From: Oopsacas minuta
Taxonomy: Eukaryota; Porifera; Hexactinellida; Lyssacinosida; Leucopsacidae
Assembly: GCA_024704765.1 (NCBI GenBank)
Contig: JAKMXF010000341.1
Location: forward strand, 94,884 to 158,883
Direction of reading: 5' to 3'
Length of the DNA: 64,000 bases
How positions within the stretch are numbered: position 1 is the stretch's first letter; the number at the start of each line of letters is the position of its first letter. This document shows, in pieces, positions 46,001 through 58,258 of the stretch. Made by a program: the position numbers and the translations under genes. The notes beneath the pieces were generated by a model. That model saw only the letters and a program-made list of their open reading frames with translations, was not told where the DNA came from and made no database searches.

Positions 46001-49000
46001 CTTTCAAGTCTTTCAACAATTCTTTAATCTTGTAATTCAGTTAATGCAAACTTTTGGGTTCATAAAGGCGGTACACAAGGGATTTCTAGTCCGTAACCTG
46101 CTCCTCCGTTTTCTTTCTCTCCCGTAACCTCAGCAAATCCTTTATTTACTTCTCTCCTTAAAAATTGTGAAAGTCGAGGATGTTTTGAAGTAGCTATGCG
46201 CATTGGCACCACAATAGATACTGTAGCTAGTCTACAATTGTCAACCAGTAGACAAAGTTATCTTCCTGACTTATTTGCGCACCCATTATACTATATATAG
46301 AGATAAACCAATGCCAATATGTTTACATTACTCATCAGTCATCGCTCAATATTATATTGATCCTCATCACAATATAATAAAACTTGTGACTTCTCCCGTA
46401 ACTATCCAACTTTAATACATGTAAAACTGCATTCAAAATGATACATATTAGGTGTTTTGATAAAAAGATGGACCAGTCTCCGAGAAGCGGACAATATCTA
46501 CAACGGACAGAAGCCATGTCACCAACGTGTCTGTTATTCGGAGACTCCACTGTGTAGGATTAAAATATTTACAAAGAATATAGACTAAAGTATTGTAATG
46601 TATGTTTGCTAATTTGGAATTATTCCAATTCGCTTACAAAGGAAATCTTGAGCCTTTTATTTGCTAATTCATTGCCTATGGATAAATTCTCCAAGAAGAT
46701 AGACATAAGAAAGACAGGAAACCAAACACATTCTGATTTCAGAAAACGACACAGAGGCAGGTGGAGTTAATTGTATTTTATTATGTAGGTGTACCTGAAT
46801 AGCACTAATTTCATATAGTAGGCGTAATGAAAGATGTTGATTATACTCCTCCATAAGTCTTTCTATCCAAGGAACACTTGGCATGAGTATAGTCACCAGG
46901 GTTTATATAACCTCCTCCAGAATACAGATATTGTATCGAACCTTTTGATTGTAACGTTACATTAAAGAACATTATTGTTTGTTCGAAATTGCTAATTACA
47001 GTAATTAAATGTATTGCAAATAGATAAGCAGTTGTGTAGCCAGGATCTGTCGGGGGAGGCACGACTCAAGCTGGGGGTATGTGGGCGCTAGAAAGCATAG
47101 ACAATGGAAATTGCAGAAATACATGGTAGCAAATAACCGATAGGTGCTAGTTCATAGCCATTATCTGCTAATTCTGCTTATTTTAGTAATCCTCATTATT
47201 CGAGAATTTTGCATCCTCCTTGTATGCTTTTCTAGATAAGTAACCGCTGTGCCTTCCCATGAGTATTTAAGCCATGCAAACTAGATTACTTCTTTCTTAT
47301 CCTGAATTTCCTCGGAAACTGGAATGATTTTATTTTTATTTTTTATAGGCCAAGTTTGTATGTAAATATTTTAGCCATTCGAATGATTCAATTATCTCAT
47401 TACATTAGCTATGGGTATTAAAATATTGAATATTTCAACAATGCAAGTAGTAAAATGTGTATTCTGCAGTCTTTGGTATATGAATTCTCCGTAAATTTGC
47501 AAAAATACAAATTAAAATATTTACGGATTGGAGACAAAATTTGGGACGGGCGGGAATGAGAAACAAGTATATTAATATATATATAGCCTTATTTATTACA
47601 TTTAACAACTAAACTCACTGATGATTCAAATCATATTACATACAATCATATTTTACATATGCATCATCCATTTATAGAAGTACTCTATTGATTATTGAAC
47701 TACATAGATTTCTAGATTTCTCTTAATGTTAAAATTACTGTTCTTATTTAGATAACGAAAATGACAAGTAGGCATCTTCGTTACCCAAATACAAACGAAA
47801 ATCTACGTTAATTCATATAAAGATCATTGACGAACAAGTTAATATCTACGCTGATACTACTAATACTATATTCAATAGTCATGTTATTGACAGCATATTG
47901 TATGTTATATTTGCTTGTGGTCTCATTGCACTTTTATACGCATTTCACGTAGCACACATAAGAATACTGTACTCAGTGTATTTTCTGCTGTGTAGATTTT
48001 TCCCAAATCAATAGGAAACAAATCATACTTATGACCAGATACGATGTTAGACTATTTACTTACCATCTTATTTTCCCGAATGGGCATTTACACATTATAG
48101 GACGAATCTCTTAAATACGAAAAATAATATTGTTAGTTGAAGAAATGTTATGAATTACCCTGTGAGTTTGATTAACAATAAACATACTAAGTACTTATGA
48201 GAATTACAAAATCAGGATAATAGTGCAATATTCCTCAAGGACAGTCCCAATGCAAATGTTTCATACTTGTATATTCCCATATCATACTTGCCAAATGAAA
48301 TAATCGGATAATACTTACCTTCGGGGAATCGACAAAGTATGTACCAGAATTATGTACTACCTGAGTTGAATTCATACGCAACTAATTGTTTAATATGAAT
48401 GGGATACGTGAAATTATTAAAATTAGAGTAAAGCAATTGTTTTAGATTATTCAAGCTTCTAAGCTTCCAAACATTTAGCAAAATTTATAACTAAATTCGC
48501 TATTCTAACAATTTATTAATGGTTAAATATTGTCCTACAACTCTATCATCCATATTATAACGAGGAAACACAATTTCCAACGTGGTTTCTAGCCTAATTA
48601 TACAGGTGGATCCTGTATACGTATATTATATGACCATTTTATTTCTAAATCAACCCCTTTCTGATTCGAGTTATAAAACCGTCATTTTAGCAACTCCCCA
48701 GTGCCTGTTATGACAAGTGACAAGTATAAACTATGATTTCATAAAAATCATTAATTCCATTTGAATGTAAGGTAATATCAAAGAGAAATTCTTGAAGACA
48801 ATTTGTTTTCTGTTTGAAGCTTTACTATATTTAAACGCCACCCAAGAACTGTCCCTGTATCATTGCTCTCCTCATTTTTCTCAAATGTTGTACCTGTATA
48901 ATCATATCTTGATAGTCTTGCTGTAGTTGTCGGATCTCACAAATTAGATTATTAATATCGTTATTCCTCTTTTCTTGCTTATTCTTATGTACTAGTCTCT

Positions 49001-52000
49001 TAACTATTCTGATTATATTCATTTGGACTTAATACTTGCTTCTTTGCTTGAAAATTTTCTTCATATACCTTCTATTTATATTATATTGAAATGCATTTAT
49101 TACGCAATTCTAACTGGATTTGGCATATAAAGTCTGTGACAATAATCAGTAATAATTCTTAGTCATGATATATGTGCTAATTTTCATATAAATAATATTA
49201 ATTTCAGTTTGATTCGCACTTATCCTGTATTTTCGATTAATATATTTACTTCGCTTGTCGTAGACAGTGTCAAGTTCTTATGAAAATTACTAATAATAGA
49301 AATTTCAGGATATTAATTGACGTCTTTTTGTTAACAGAGGTTTACATTGATAGATTACATCTTTCGGTGATATCAGATAATCTGAGATAATTTCATTACT
49401 TTATCTAGCCTAATTATTTATGTCATTAATACATTTTTACTTATCAACCAACCTGTGTGTTACGTATTTATGTCAATACTACTGATATTACACTGCATCA
49501 TGTAGCTAGGCTTATAAAGTTCTGCTGCTGGGATTGGAGTGATGATATATTTTCATAAACACTACTTCAGTGGTTTGTAGGTGTATCTGCTACACTGACA
49601 GGTATAAAATATTCTTATAGTTTCAAAATTTCACTGCTAATACGCGAATTTGCAGTAGGCGAGCTATTTACCACAAAAATCGACTCTAGATCCATGGAGT
49701 AAGTTGCTAATAGGCTAATTTTGTTATTAAACTAATCTCTACCAACCGACATCACTGTATTTGGATGATATACTAATGTATTTCCCGCACAATTATCCCA
49801 TTCAGGCAACCAATTATCCGGGTGATATAGCCATTGACTTGTTTACTTTTGGTTTTCATTACATCTTTTGAATTAAGGAACCAAATTTCGAAATACCCTA
49901 ACAAGTCAATTGAATATATATCCTCATTTAAATCCAATGGCTACTAATTCATTCCAGGTAGGGCAGCAAACTCAGATACCTTCTGCTGTAATCATACCAC
50001 GTGGTAGGAGAGCAATATCTAATGGATTACGAAGGCGTCTTATTGACGATCATCAGTCAGGAGTAACTTTTAGGTAAATGGAAACGTTATATGGTGTAAA
50101 GAAAGATACAGCTTATCGAATCTGTAGTACCAGACAATATACTACTAAACATCGAGAGGAAAAATAAGAACCAAGATTCGTTGAATCTTCTATTAAACAC
50201 AATCGAAACCCGTCCTGATATGATTCTTGAAGAAATGAGAAATAAGATTATTCTCGTTAACTGTTTCGACTTCTGCCATAGCTAAACATCTTGAAGGACA
50301 GTTAATTACAGTAAAAAAGCTTGAGTTGATTCCAATCGGACGAATTCTCTTGTCAATAAAGATTTAAGAAAAAAGCATGCTTTATGGCTGCGAGAACAGA
50401 ATGGTATCAGGGCGCGATTTGTTATGTTGACTCGTGTCAGATCAGTACAAGGATTGCCAGCCAGAAGGATAACTGACAATCAAAAGAATCCCCACGTCAC
50501 TTTGCTATGTGCTACGTGCCCGAGTGTTGGACTTGTCCATTCAATGGTCATATTAGTAGTTGCTAGACAAGTAAATTTTGATGAATTTGTTTCCGAATTA
50601 TTTCATCTACCCTTTGGCTCAGAACCAAGTAGTTCAAGGTTTAATACAGTATTTATAGTACTGGATAATGCTCCTTGCCATCGCGGAATAGAAGTATACC
50701 GCTGAATAAGTTGCAAATAAACGAATATTGCTCTGTTCTAATTGTAAAATACTTCCCTTGGATTAGTGAAGTCCATAGATATAATACTATAGGATCTGAA
50801 GAACATGTACCAACGATGAGACGGCTGCCAACATGTGTGATAAGTAATATGTATTTGTACACAGTAGAATTGGATACAATCAGTTAATTTTGAACATTTT
50901 AGAACATTTTCCAAAGGTTGTATAACCTTTAAGACCTGTTTGGATTAATGAAATTCGGACTTCGGATTATCGAGGGTCTACTGACTATCTATTCTACCTT
51001 ACAATTATTAGCCTAAGAAATTCATTGCATTGGGTATATCAAAAGGATAATTGCATGAGTTGGATAATTGTGTGGGAAATACAATAGTATTGATCGATTA
51101 TAATTATGGATAAATGAGTATAATAAATATGTTGCAGATTAATGTAATGAATAATTACTTACTGTATTTCTACAACTATGCTGTAATATGACTTGTATGA
51201 GCAGATATAGAGATTTGTAATAGTCTTCTATTCCTGGAGTATGTTAGAAGAAATCTTACGATAAACACAATGCTTATGAAATATTTCTTACAGGAGATTA
51301 CTGTAGATCAAAGTCCTAATCTATGGTAAAGTGTAAGTACATCTGCTCCAAGCGTAATCTTAGATTGAAACACTAATACATGTCCTAGTTGTACAAGGTA
51401 TACAACTGTTCTACTCTTTTACTACCTAACACAAATAACTCAATAATGATTTTAATCAGGTCGAAGTGTGCACTTTGTTGTTTCTGTTCTCTTTCTATCT
51501 ATGTAAATAACGAAATAAGCTTACTTGTTATCGACGTCGTAATTCCATTGTTTGCTTAAGTGTTAGAGCGCCATTGCCACCAAGCAATGAAAATACCCTT
51601 AAATTACTGTAATTGTAGGGGATGTATCCCCTAGTGTATGTATGTTTTCTACTCTCAATTGATGATCTTGGAAGCTTCATATTATGTTCTATAACCGTTT
51701 GATTCTCTAGAAATGTTCTAATGTTTATCCAATGATCTATATATTCCATGTTTTAATGGTATATCAGCATGTTCTTGTATACAAATGTTGGTTATGTTCT
51801 TATAATCTACCTGACCATACAATTTTGCATGCTATGAGCCAGTCATACTCCACTTTCTATCGCTCTACACCCTTACCTCCATCACAATTTCTGCTTTCCA
51901 TTAGAAAATTTTCATTCCTATCAATTCTGAACAATTAAACAGCTCACACAACAGCTGTTTATGAAAGGACTTTAGCAATGAATAATATACTTGCATACTT

Positions 52001-55000
52001 GCCAACCCTTTTAATAATTTCTCCAGAATTTCAAAATTTTCTCTTAAATAGGAGTCACAAGACGTCAAATCACGGGATAATACAGGGATCCTGGGAGGGT
52101 TTGCAAGTATATCATTTTATGTTTGATTCAGAGCGGGCCCCCCTTCCTATCGAATTAGGATACAATACGCTACATCTAGACAAAAAAATTCTTCACTAAA
52201 ACGAACAATTCACATAATATTATGGTCTTAGCAGAAGATTATTATGAACTCAGAATATTGTCAACTGAGCTAAATTCTCATCAGTATATTTTCATTTATA
52301 AGTACAATGGTAAGCTTACGAATATCCGTACTTATTTATTGAATAACTGAAGTGCTGAATCAGTCCTACGAAATATTGACAGTATTCATTTGTGTCTAAA
52401 GCTAACTAGCTAAGCTGATCTAGTTGTCCTGAATATTTGGTTAGTCCTAATTATATAATTGATATGTAATAGAGTTCGTCCATTAGCAAGTCGTATTTTT
52501 GCAATAATTTCCTTACAATTAAAGAACTTTGCTATTAGAAGACTATTTTAATAGCACAAAATGAAATGTGCCTGAGAATATTATTGTTTATAGAGAAATA
52601 ATATATACGAGCGCGCTTCGCTTGCTCGCGCTACGCGGTTGCGAACACTTCGTGTCCACACTCGTGCCTACGGCTCTCGAGTGTATACACTCATAATCTT
52701 AACCGTAGCAAATATGATACTGCCATAACCTTTAGAGTATATTTTGAGATTTGGACAATTTGTTTACTTTATATTCATAAAAACAACAATAAATTTACAT
52801 ATGAAATTGTGGAAATCGGAATCAGCATAATGTGTAATTCTTTACTTTTCCTATATCGTCAACAGAAGGATATGTTATTCCCTATATTATACGCAGATCA
52901 TCTTCCCCTATCATTATAATACAAAGTGGACACACACACACACACACAAGTATTGAATTTTAATAACATAGATTGTTATTAGGTGTCGCGTATCTATTTA
53001 TTTATGCAAACAGCTAAATTCATTTCACACCTTTTCTTTACTCTATGAAATTATTGTTTTTTTCGCGATTCTTTTGATTAATTAAGCAGAGTTTGTTTAT
53101 GCATAACTATTTATTTTGTTTGACATAGATAAGGGACCGTTCAATTGTTACAAAAAATTCTCAAATATGCGACCCCCCACCTTCCTGTGTCACCCTTGAC
53201 CGTCTTCTGATACAAACCAAATAGGACTGTCACACTTTGCATACCACCCCCCCCTTTGGCAGCTGCATAATCGTAATCAACTTACGATTATCTATGTCAT
53301 AATGCAATGATTTCTAAATTAATAACAACATCGGAAAAATAACCCATCAAACAATAATAACTTTATCATATTAGAGATAATTTACTGATGAATAATATAA
53401 GTATTACGTTATTAATGATTTAATAGTTTAAATAATTATTATTTGATATGTTAACCTTTGTGATTATTATTAGTTTATTTCTCTTCTTGCGTAACACAAC
53501 AACTTTCTTATGCACAAGAATATGTATAATATCAGCCCATCTAAGTCATCACTAATAATTTCCTGTTTCCTGCCCAAATGATTTGAAAAACGAAAACATT
53601 TGTCTATTATTATATTACAACTTGATAAATCAGTTTATTTGATTACTTTCAGGATAATATTAATATTACATTATTAGAATAATTATATATACTATTTCTT
53701 TTTCATTAAGTATAATGTGATTGTATTTCTAATTATCTTTTGATTAGTTCTAAATCTTTAGGTTTATTTTGCTTACAATGAAGTTTGTAGTACAGAATCT
53801 AATTTAATACGTTATGTCCCATTGTACAGAGGAATAAAGATACGTATTATCTGGGCATTTCACTATTCGACAAGCCCGGCTCGAGCCCGACCTGAGCCAC
53901 GGGCCGGGTTCGGGCTTATGGTCGTCGGGCCTATACTTTAAACCTCCGAATAAACCGGCGAATAAATTTTGAAATAATTTCCTTTCATTCCTTATATTTA
54001 ATTAGACTCATCATCGAAATTTGTATTCAATCACAGTTTCTGACTGTACGATTTGGTTCATCAATTCAATCATCAATTCAATTTTAGAAAACAAATTCTA
54101 AACCATGTTGTAGGTATGTGTCGGGTTGGGCCCGTATGTCTCGCCTCGGCCGAAGAACTCCGCCCGTTGCGAGCTCTACTATCGACAAATAATAAACGTA
54201 CCGAGTGTTCAATAAGTTCGAGTAAAAGTATGCTTACAGTACAGATAGATATAAAAATACTATTTTAAATGTTCGAAATACTCCCCATTAGCATCAATAC
54301 ACCTTTGACACAGTTCTAACCACATGTCAAATAGTCTTGAGTAGCGACTTTCTGATATGAGGTCAATTGCATCCAAAAATGCGGCGCTCAGCTCTGTTTC
54401 CGAATCAAAACGTCTACCTTTTAGATGGCGTTTTATAGTAGGAAACAACCAGAAGTCACAGGGGGCTAAATCTGGGCTATAGGGTGGATGATCGATCAAT
54501 TCTAGCCCCGATTGTTTGATATAGTCTTTAGTTTTTCGTGCAGTGTGAGCTGGAGCATTGTCATGGTGGAATTTCATTCCGCGAAGACCAGTCTTTGGAC
54601 GCAACCTCTCGACAGCTTGGAACATTTGCGGGAGACAATTTTCAGTGTACCAAGTTGCAGTAATAGTGGGCTTCTCAGGAAGCATCACATATTCTATTAT
54701 CCCTCTTGTAGAGAAGAAAACACCAAACATTCGCTTGCCAACCGCCCTGGTTTGCTTAGGAATTGTGTCCGGTTGCTCGTCTTCAAAGATCTATTTTGAG
54801 CTCTGCTGCTTTGATTGAATGTCGTAATAATAGATCCATGTCTCGTCACCGGTTATGACTTCTGACCAGCGTCGCGAATCTTTTTTGGAATACTTTAGCA
54901 GCATAAAACGACAAAATTCTAGTCGACGATTTTTTTGCTCAAAATTTAATAAATGGGGGACCAACTTAGAACAAACCCTCTTTAGCCCAAGGTGTTGGTG

Positions 55001-56518
55001 TAAGATGGTTTCTATTGTCCCCGATGAGACCGAAACCTCGAAAGCTAACTGTCTGACAGTGATTTGCCTATCCTCAGTTACTAGCTTCGATACTTTGTCG
55101 ATATTCTCCTCGGTGACCGCCGTAATTGGACGTCCTGAACGTGGCTCATCGTCAAGGGATGTGTGGCCTAAACGGAATTGACGATACCACTTGTAGATGT
55201 TGGATTTGGTTGGCCTTTGATCTCCAAAGATAGAAAACATCTCACAACTGCAATCCGCAACGTTTAATCCACGTTTGAAATTGTAGAAAATTATGGCACG
55301 GAAATCTCTCTTATTCCAATTTTCCATAATATTAAAATATTGAAATTGAAGACTATAAAATTGGCTACAAAAAATCGAGTATAGTACTTATAATCCTGAA
55401 ATTTGGTTAGGAAGTATGGATTCACTAGGTATGTATGTGGTTACGTTAAATTAGCTCTACTGTAAGTGTTTTGTATAGTTTACTCGAACTTATTGAACAC
55501 TCGGTATATGGATAATTATCTATATCATTATTTTAGCTTTCTCTGGATGTCACACCCCTGTTTCTGTTTGAACTCCCGTAAATGGATAACTTAAGTACCA
55601 ATCAATACGCAATTATCGATATCTCGGGCGTAAAAATTATTAAAAATTAGAAATTCCACCGCAGTCAAAGGTTATGACGTCATTTTTCACATATCATAAT
55701 CTGGCCAATCATTTCATTGGCTCTGGATTGTATTCTGAATGCAATTCTTATGGGAGAGGATACAATGAGGTATAAAGTACATAAATTGACAAACGATGCA
55801 TACTGCAGGGACCATATGGGGATATGAATCCTACGTGCCTGAATTCCTCACTGATATTCCTTCTGCCCTTGGGTACATACAACAGTTCTCATTTAGTAGT
55901 ATAGAGTATGCATTTCAGAATATTACTTGCTCTCACCGGATACATGGGGCTAGGGGTAACTAAGTATGCTGTCTTAATGTAACCTGACAATATCACTACT
56001 TATAGATAATAACCGGATCTCATGACTCTACTATCCGTCTGTGGGATTTGACCGCTGGTAAGACTCATGCTATTCTAACTAACCACAAGAAGAGCGTACG
56101 TTCTCTCGCTTTGCATCCAGAGGAATTCACCTTCACCTCAGCTTCTCCTGACGTAATCAAGCAGTGGAGATTTCCAGATGGGAACTTCATGCAGAATATG
56201 ACCGGACAGACAGGCATTATCAACTGTATGGCTGTTAACCCAGATGGAGTCTTGGTGAGTGGAGGGGATAATGGAAGTCTGTTCTTCTGGGACTGGAGGA
56301 CAGGATATAACTTCCAGAAGGCACAGACTATCGTACAGCCTGGATCCCTTGACTCAGAGGCAGGACTATTCTGTATGACCTTCGACAAGAGCGGAACAAG
56401 ACTCTTGGTCGGGGAGGCTGATAAAACTATTAAAGTATACAAACAGGATGAGACAGCAGACGAGGAGTCACATCCTGTTGTATGGAAGTCTGAAATACTT
56501 AGAGGAAAGAAGTACTAA
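43058..56518 (+). CDS. PLRG1: Pleiotropic regulator 1, spliceosomal WD40 protein
   Basis: Four exons: 43058-43468, 44906-45181, 45363-45557 and 56006-56518, all joined in phase 0 at GT-AG sites, giving 464 residues. PLRG1/Prp46 is a WD40 component of the Prp19/CDC5L spliceosome complex. The N-terminal [17 protein letters not shown] is the family signature. The propeller begins at [20 protein letters not shown], and repeats follow with [40 protein letters not shown] and [13 protein letters not shown]. The tail [20 protein letters not shown] is characteristic. It is shorter than human PLRG1 mainly in the variable linker between the N-terminal motif and the propeller. ATG 43097 (MVKH) is an alternative start. 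Intron 3 spans 10.4 kb and is filled with transposons. Confidence 0.93.
43675..44795. repeat. Long inverted repeat in PLRG1 intron 1
   Basis: Arms about 43675-43938 and 44565-44795 are inverted copies. Each encodes the same chance string [19 protein letters not shown] in opposite directions. The left arm has an extra duplication of the atgacggtttacttacc segment. The right arm continues into the Helitron-like start (tttgtccgttgtcaagg), so these are two oppositely oriented copies of one dispersed repeat separated by about 630 bp. Confidence 0.75.
45725..46552. mobile_element. 828-bp non-autonomous pogo/Tigger-like element
   Basis: The ends CAGTGGAGTCTCCCAAAACA and ttattcggagactccactg are inverted, and TA precedes the left end. 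Sub-terminal words such as gagaagcggaca and caacggacag recur inside both halves. The right flank reads tgta, so the TA duplication there is not perfect. No long ORF, so it is non-autonomous. Confidence 0.65.
48831..49022 (-). CDS. Short basic/leucine-zipper-like ORF (63 residues)
   Basis: The ORF begins with a basic segment ([20 protein letters not shown]), then a likely coiled coil ([20 protein letters not shown]), and ends QFLGGV. It looks like the end of the basic region plus zipper of the mini-bZIP family, without the extended homology region. TATAAATAGAAGG lies 51-58 bp upstream of ATG 49022, the same promoter layout as the intact mini-bZIPs, which makes a functional short gene plausible. 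It is nested antisense in PLRG1 intron 3. It could also be a truncated relic. Confidence 0.45.
   Translation of the reverse strand: MNIIRIVKRLVHKNKQEKRNNDINNLICEIRQLQQDYQDMIIQVQHLRKMRRAMIQGQFLGGV
49073..49080 (-). promoter_or_regulatory. TATA box of the 63-residue zipper ORF
   Basis: Minus-strand TATAAATA followed by GAAGG lies 51-58 bp before ATG 49022. Confidence 0.5.
49990..50702 (+). pseudogene. Decayed Tc1/IS630-type transposase
   Basis: Successive fragments in shifting frames read [20 protein letters not shown] (helix-turn-helix entry), [47 protein letters not shown]-like text, and finally [20 protein letters not shown]. The last carries the D-N-A-x-x-H motif of the second catalytic Asp of IS630/Tc1 enzymes. 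Several stops and frameshifts interrupt it, and the third catalytic residue is not present. Terminal repeats were not recognised. Confidence 0.6.
52609..52840 (-). mobile_element. Helitron-like repeat copy (3' part), minus orientation
   Basis: gcgcgcttcgcttgctcgcg at the left is the reverse complement of the GC-rich end seen at 27.75 and 41.45 kb. It continues through aatcttaaccgtagcaaata into tttgtttactttatattcat and acaacaataaatttacatat. The 5' end is missing. Confidence 0.6.
52932..52948. repeat. (CA)n microsatellite
   Basis: A run of eight or so CA dinucleotides in the large PLRG1 intron. Confidence 0.85.
53868..54137. mobile_element. GC-rich repeat fragment, possibly hAT-like
   Basis: gacaagcccggctcgagccc (53868 onward) with acgggccgggttcgggctta, and gtcgggttgggcccgtatgt (about 54119), form a strongly GC-rich, partly inverted pair in AT-rich DNA. 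Such repeated GGGCCGGG words are common at ends of some hAT elements. No coding capacity. Assignment is uncertain. Confidence 0.3.
54201..55504 (-). mobile_element. Mariner (DD34D) element with perfect 26-bp inverted repeats
   Basis: TIRs at 54201-54226 and 55479-55504 (starting CCGAGTGTTCAATAAGTTCG) are identical and flanked by TA on both sides. The 1304-bp element holds one transposase reading frame on the minus strand. The length, TIRs and gene are those of a complete mariner. TIR identity implies recent insertion, here within a PLRG1 intron. Confidence 0.9.
54260..55327 (-). pseudogene. Mariner transposase with a single in-frame stop
   Basis: ATG 55327 begins [20 protein letters not shown] and an N-terminal pair of helix-turn-helix motifs ([19 protein letters not shown]). 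The catalytic core includes [10 protein letters not shown] (first Asp), FHHDNAPAH (second Asp) and [13 protein letters not shown] (third Asp), with 34 residues between the last two, as in DD34D mariners. The only defect seen is a TAG at 54791-54793 (codon 179), just after IQSKQQSSK. The frame continues beyond it without a shift to the stop at 54260, about 355 codons in total. It is probably inactive without readthrough. Confidence 0.88.
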
Positions 56519-56519
56519 T

Positions 56520-57074
56520 GATAGAGAATATTGAATGGTTGGTTATTGAAGCAAGTGAGAGCTTTAAACATACTAGTTTAAGCCATGAATTGATAATTCA
56601 TTTAATTTATGCTGAAACTTGTTTCTTATAGTTTCACTTCTTTAAATTCAATAGAAACATTTAATACATGCTAGCCTAGTCGGATACAAGGAATTTCTCT
56701 ACGCAAAATCATTTGATACATTATTTGCTTGGATTGTGAAATAATGTGAATTGAGTTAATACTGAAACAGAAATGATGTAGTCTTAGAATCAATTCTCTT
56801 AAATCATAGCTATCTGTTCTTCTTGTGAGTTATAAATTGAAACTGTAAATAAGATAATATTTACAAATTACAAATTACCAATAATCCACTTGAAACCGCT
56901 TCCACCAGCATTATGACTCCTGCACACGAGGCTGTATTACGCATAATATTTATTCCTGGATGTACCTTAATACGAATTTATTATAATTCTAATTAATTTT
57001 GTATCAAAACAACATTTAAAATTTGAATAAATAGAGAACGAGAATCGAATAATGAATGTAAATAATTATACTTA
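56520..57074. other. Spacer between PLRG1 and the bZIP-like ORF
   Basis: AT-rich. It holds the PLRG1 3' UTR and a weak TATA-like AATAAATAG at 57026-57034, about 40 bp before the next ORF. Nothing else was recognised. Confidence 0.45.
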
Positions 57075-57398
57075 ATGAATTCCAAAATTAAATACACTTA
57101 CTATCTGTGGAAGATTGATCTCAGTATTGATCAAGTTGTGAGCTTCGAATGGGACAGGCTAGCTTTCAGAATGTTAGAGAAACAACTAACTATTTCTGAG
57201 AAGAATTTTATTAAGAGATTTAGGAAACGTGAGAGGAATCGTCGTAAGTATCAGAATGAATTTGATAATCTTTCCTCGAAAGTCCAAACTCTACAATTCG
57301 AGAAGAAATTATTAAAGTTAGAGAGGGAGAAGCTTCATGAAGAGATAGCTTATTATGAGAAACATTTTTCCAGTATAAAACCTATAATTTTTTATTGA
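57075..57398 (+). CDS. bZIP-like protein (107 residues), divergent mini-bZIP family member
   Basis: A single-exon ORF. The middle contains LTISEKNFIKRFRKRERNRR, a basic segment with RERNRR, followed by a coiled coil (NLSSKVQTLQFEKKLLKLER then EKLHEEIAYYEKH). The layout (short N-terminus, Ser-x-Glu helix, basic region, zipper) parallels the 104-residue mini-bZIPs at 30.1 and 31.1 kb, but identity is low. The N-terminal 25 residues (KIKYTYYLWKIDLSIDQ) are unlike them; Met 57171 (MLEKQL) would be an internal start. Probably a DNA-binding dimerising protein of the nucleus, with uncertain expression. Confidence 0.6.
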   Translation: MNSKIKYTYYLWKIDLSIDQVVSFEWDRLAFRMLEKQLTISEKNFIKRFRKRERNRRKYQNEFDNLSSKVQTLQFEKKLLKLEREKLHEEIAYYEKHFSSIKPIIFY

Positions 57399-57399
57399 A

Positions 57400-58258
57400 C
57401 CTATTATATTAACAGTTTATACATACTTGTGTTATCATCCATTTCCAATCAACATACAAATTGAAGACTATAGATTGAGTTTATACTATGTAGGATATCA
57501 GAGACTGAGGTAATCAGAGATCAAAGAAAATCACTCATCATATTGTATGAGGTTACTACTTATTAATTCATTTGTTAATAATTTTAATGTCTCAATAATG
57601 GCATATAGCATAGTGTATCCTATAAACTTAGTAGCCCCCGTTTGGATATTCCGTTTCAGTAATCGGATATCCACGAGTAACCGAGCATACTACAAAACTG
57701 GAGCTCAAGGAATACACTGGTTATAGATCTAGAGGTATATCCAGTTATCTGACTTATCCGGTGCGCCATACAATGGATACTATATTTTATATTTTATCTA
57801 ACTTTAATCATACCCAATCGAAATGGTATATGTCTCCATTTCCACCTCTGCATACTCTAAATAATGTTTTTAGCGTCAGGCTATGGCCCGATTCGCCAAG
57901 TTTACGGTCTTGAACTATGGACGAAAAAATAATACACTCATGATACGTGCAGTACAATGAATGTGGTATGTTACTCATACCCAGCTAAATCAGTTTCTAC
58001 TATCTTACTGTATGATTGTATGATTCCTCAAGTCATACATGTGAATCCTGGTTTCATTACATTAGGGAATCTATCCTTCATTTTGTAACAAAGGTTAATA
58101 CTCAAGCAATGGAAATTACTTAACTATTCATATCATATATACGTATGTAGTTACATATACACCGCACATGCACATTACTTATTTTTATACACAAATTGTA
58201 AGTCAATAGCAATAAATCTTATCTGTCCCATTCTACAAATAGTATATACTTTCTCAAA
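57400..58258. other. Intergenic, no gene recognised
   Basis: Lies between two convergent genes. Around 57640-57780 there is a mixed stretch with gatatccacgag/ccggtgcgcc words that may be a repeat fragment, without clear inverted ends. Confidence 0.4.

Larger units (their letters stand above)
45558..56005 (+). other. 10.4-kb third intron of PLRG1
   Basis: It runs from donor GTGAGT at 45558 to acceptor tatag at 56005. It contains a pogo-like element (45725-46552), a mini-bZIP-like ORF (48831-49022), an IS630-like relic (about 49990-50702), a repeat end (52609-52733), (CA)n at about 52932-52948, a GC-rich hAT-like fragment (about 53868-54137) and a mariner (54201-55504). 46560-48780, 50720-52600 and 53000-53860 show no gene or element that I recognise. 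The other two introns are about 1.4 kb and 180 bp. Confidence 0.8.

Noticed and set aside
54512-55181. Plus-strand ORFs of 86-108 residues
   Set aside because: Antisense shadows of the mariner transposase.
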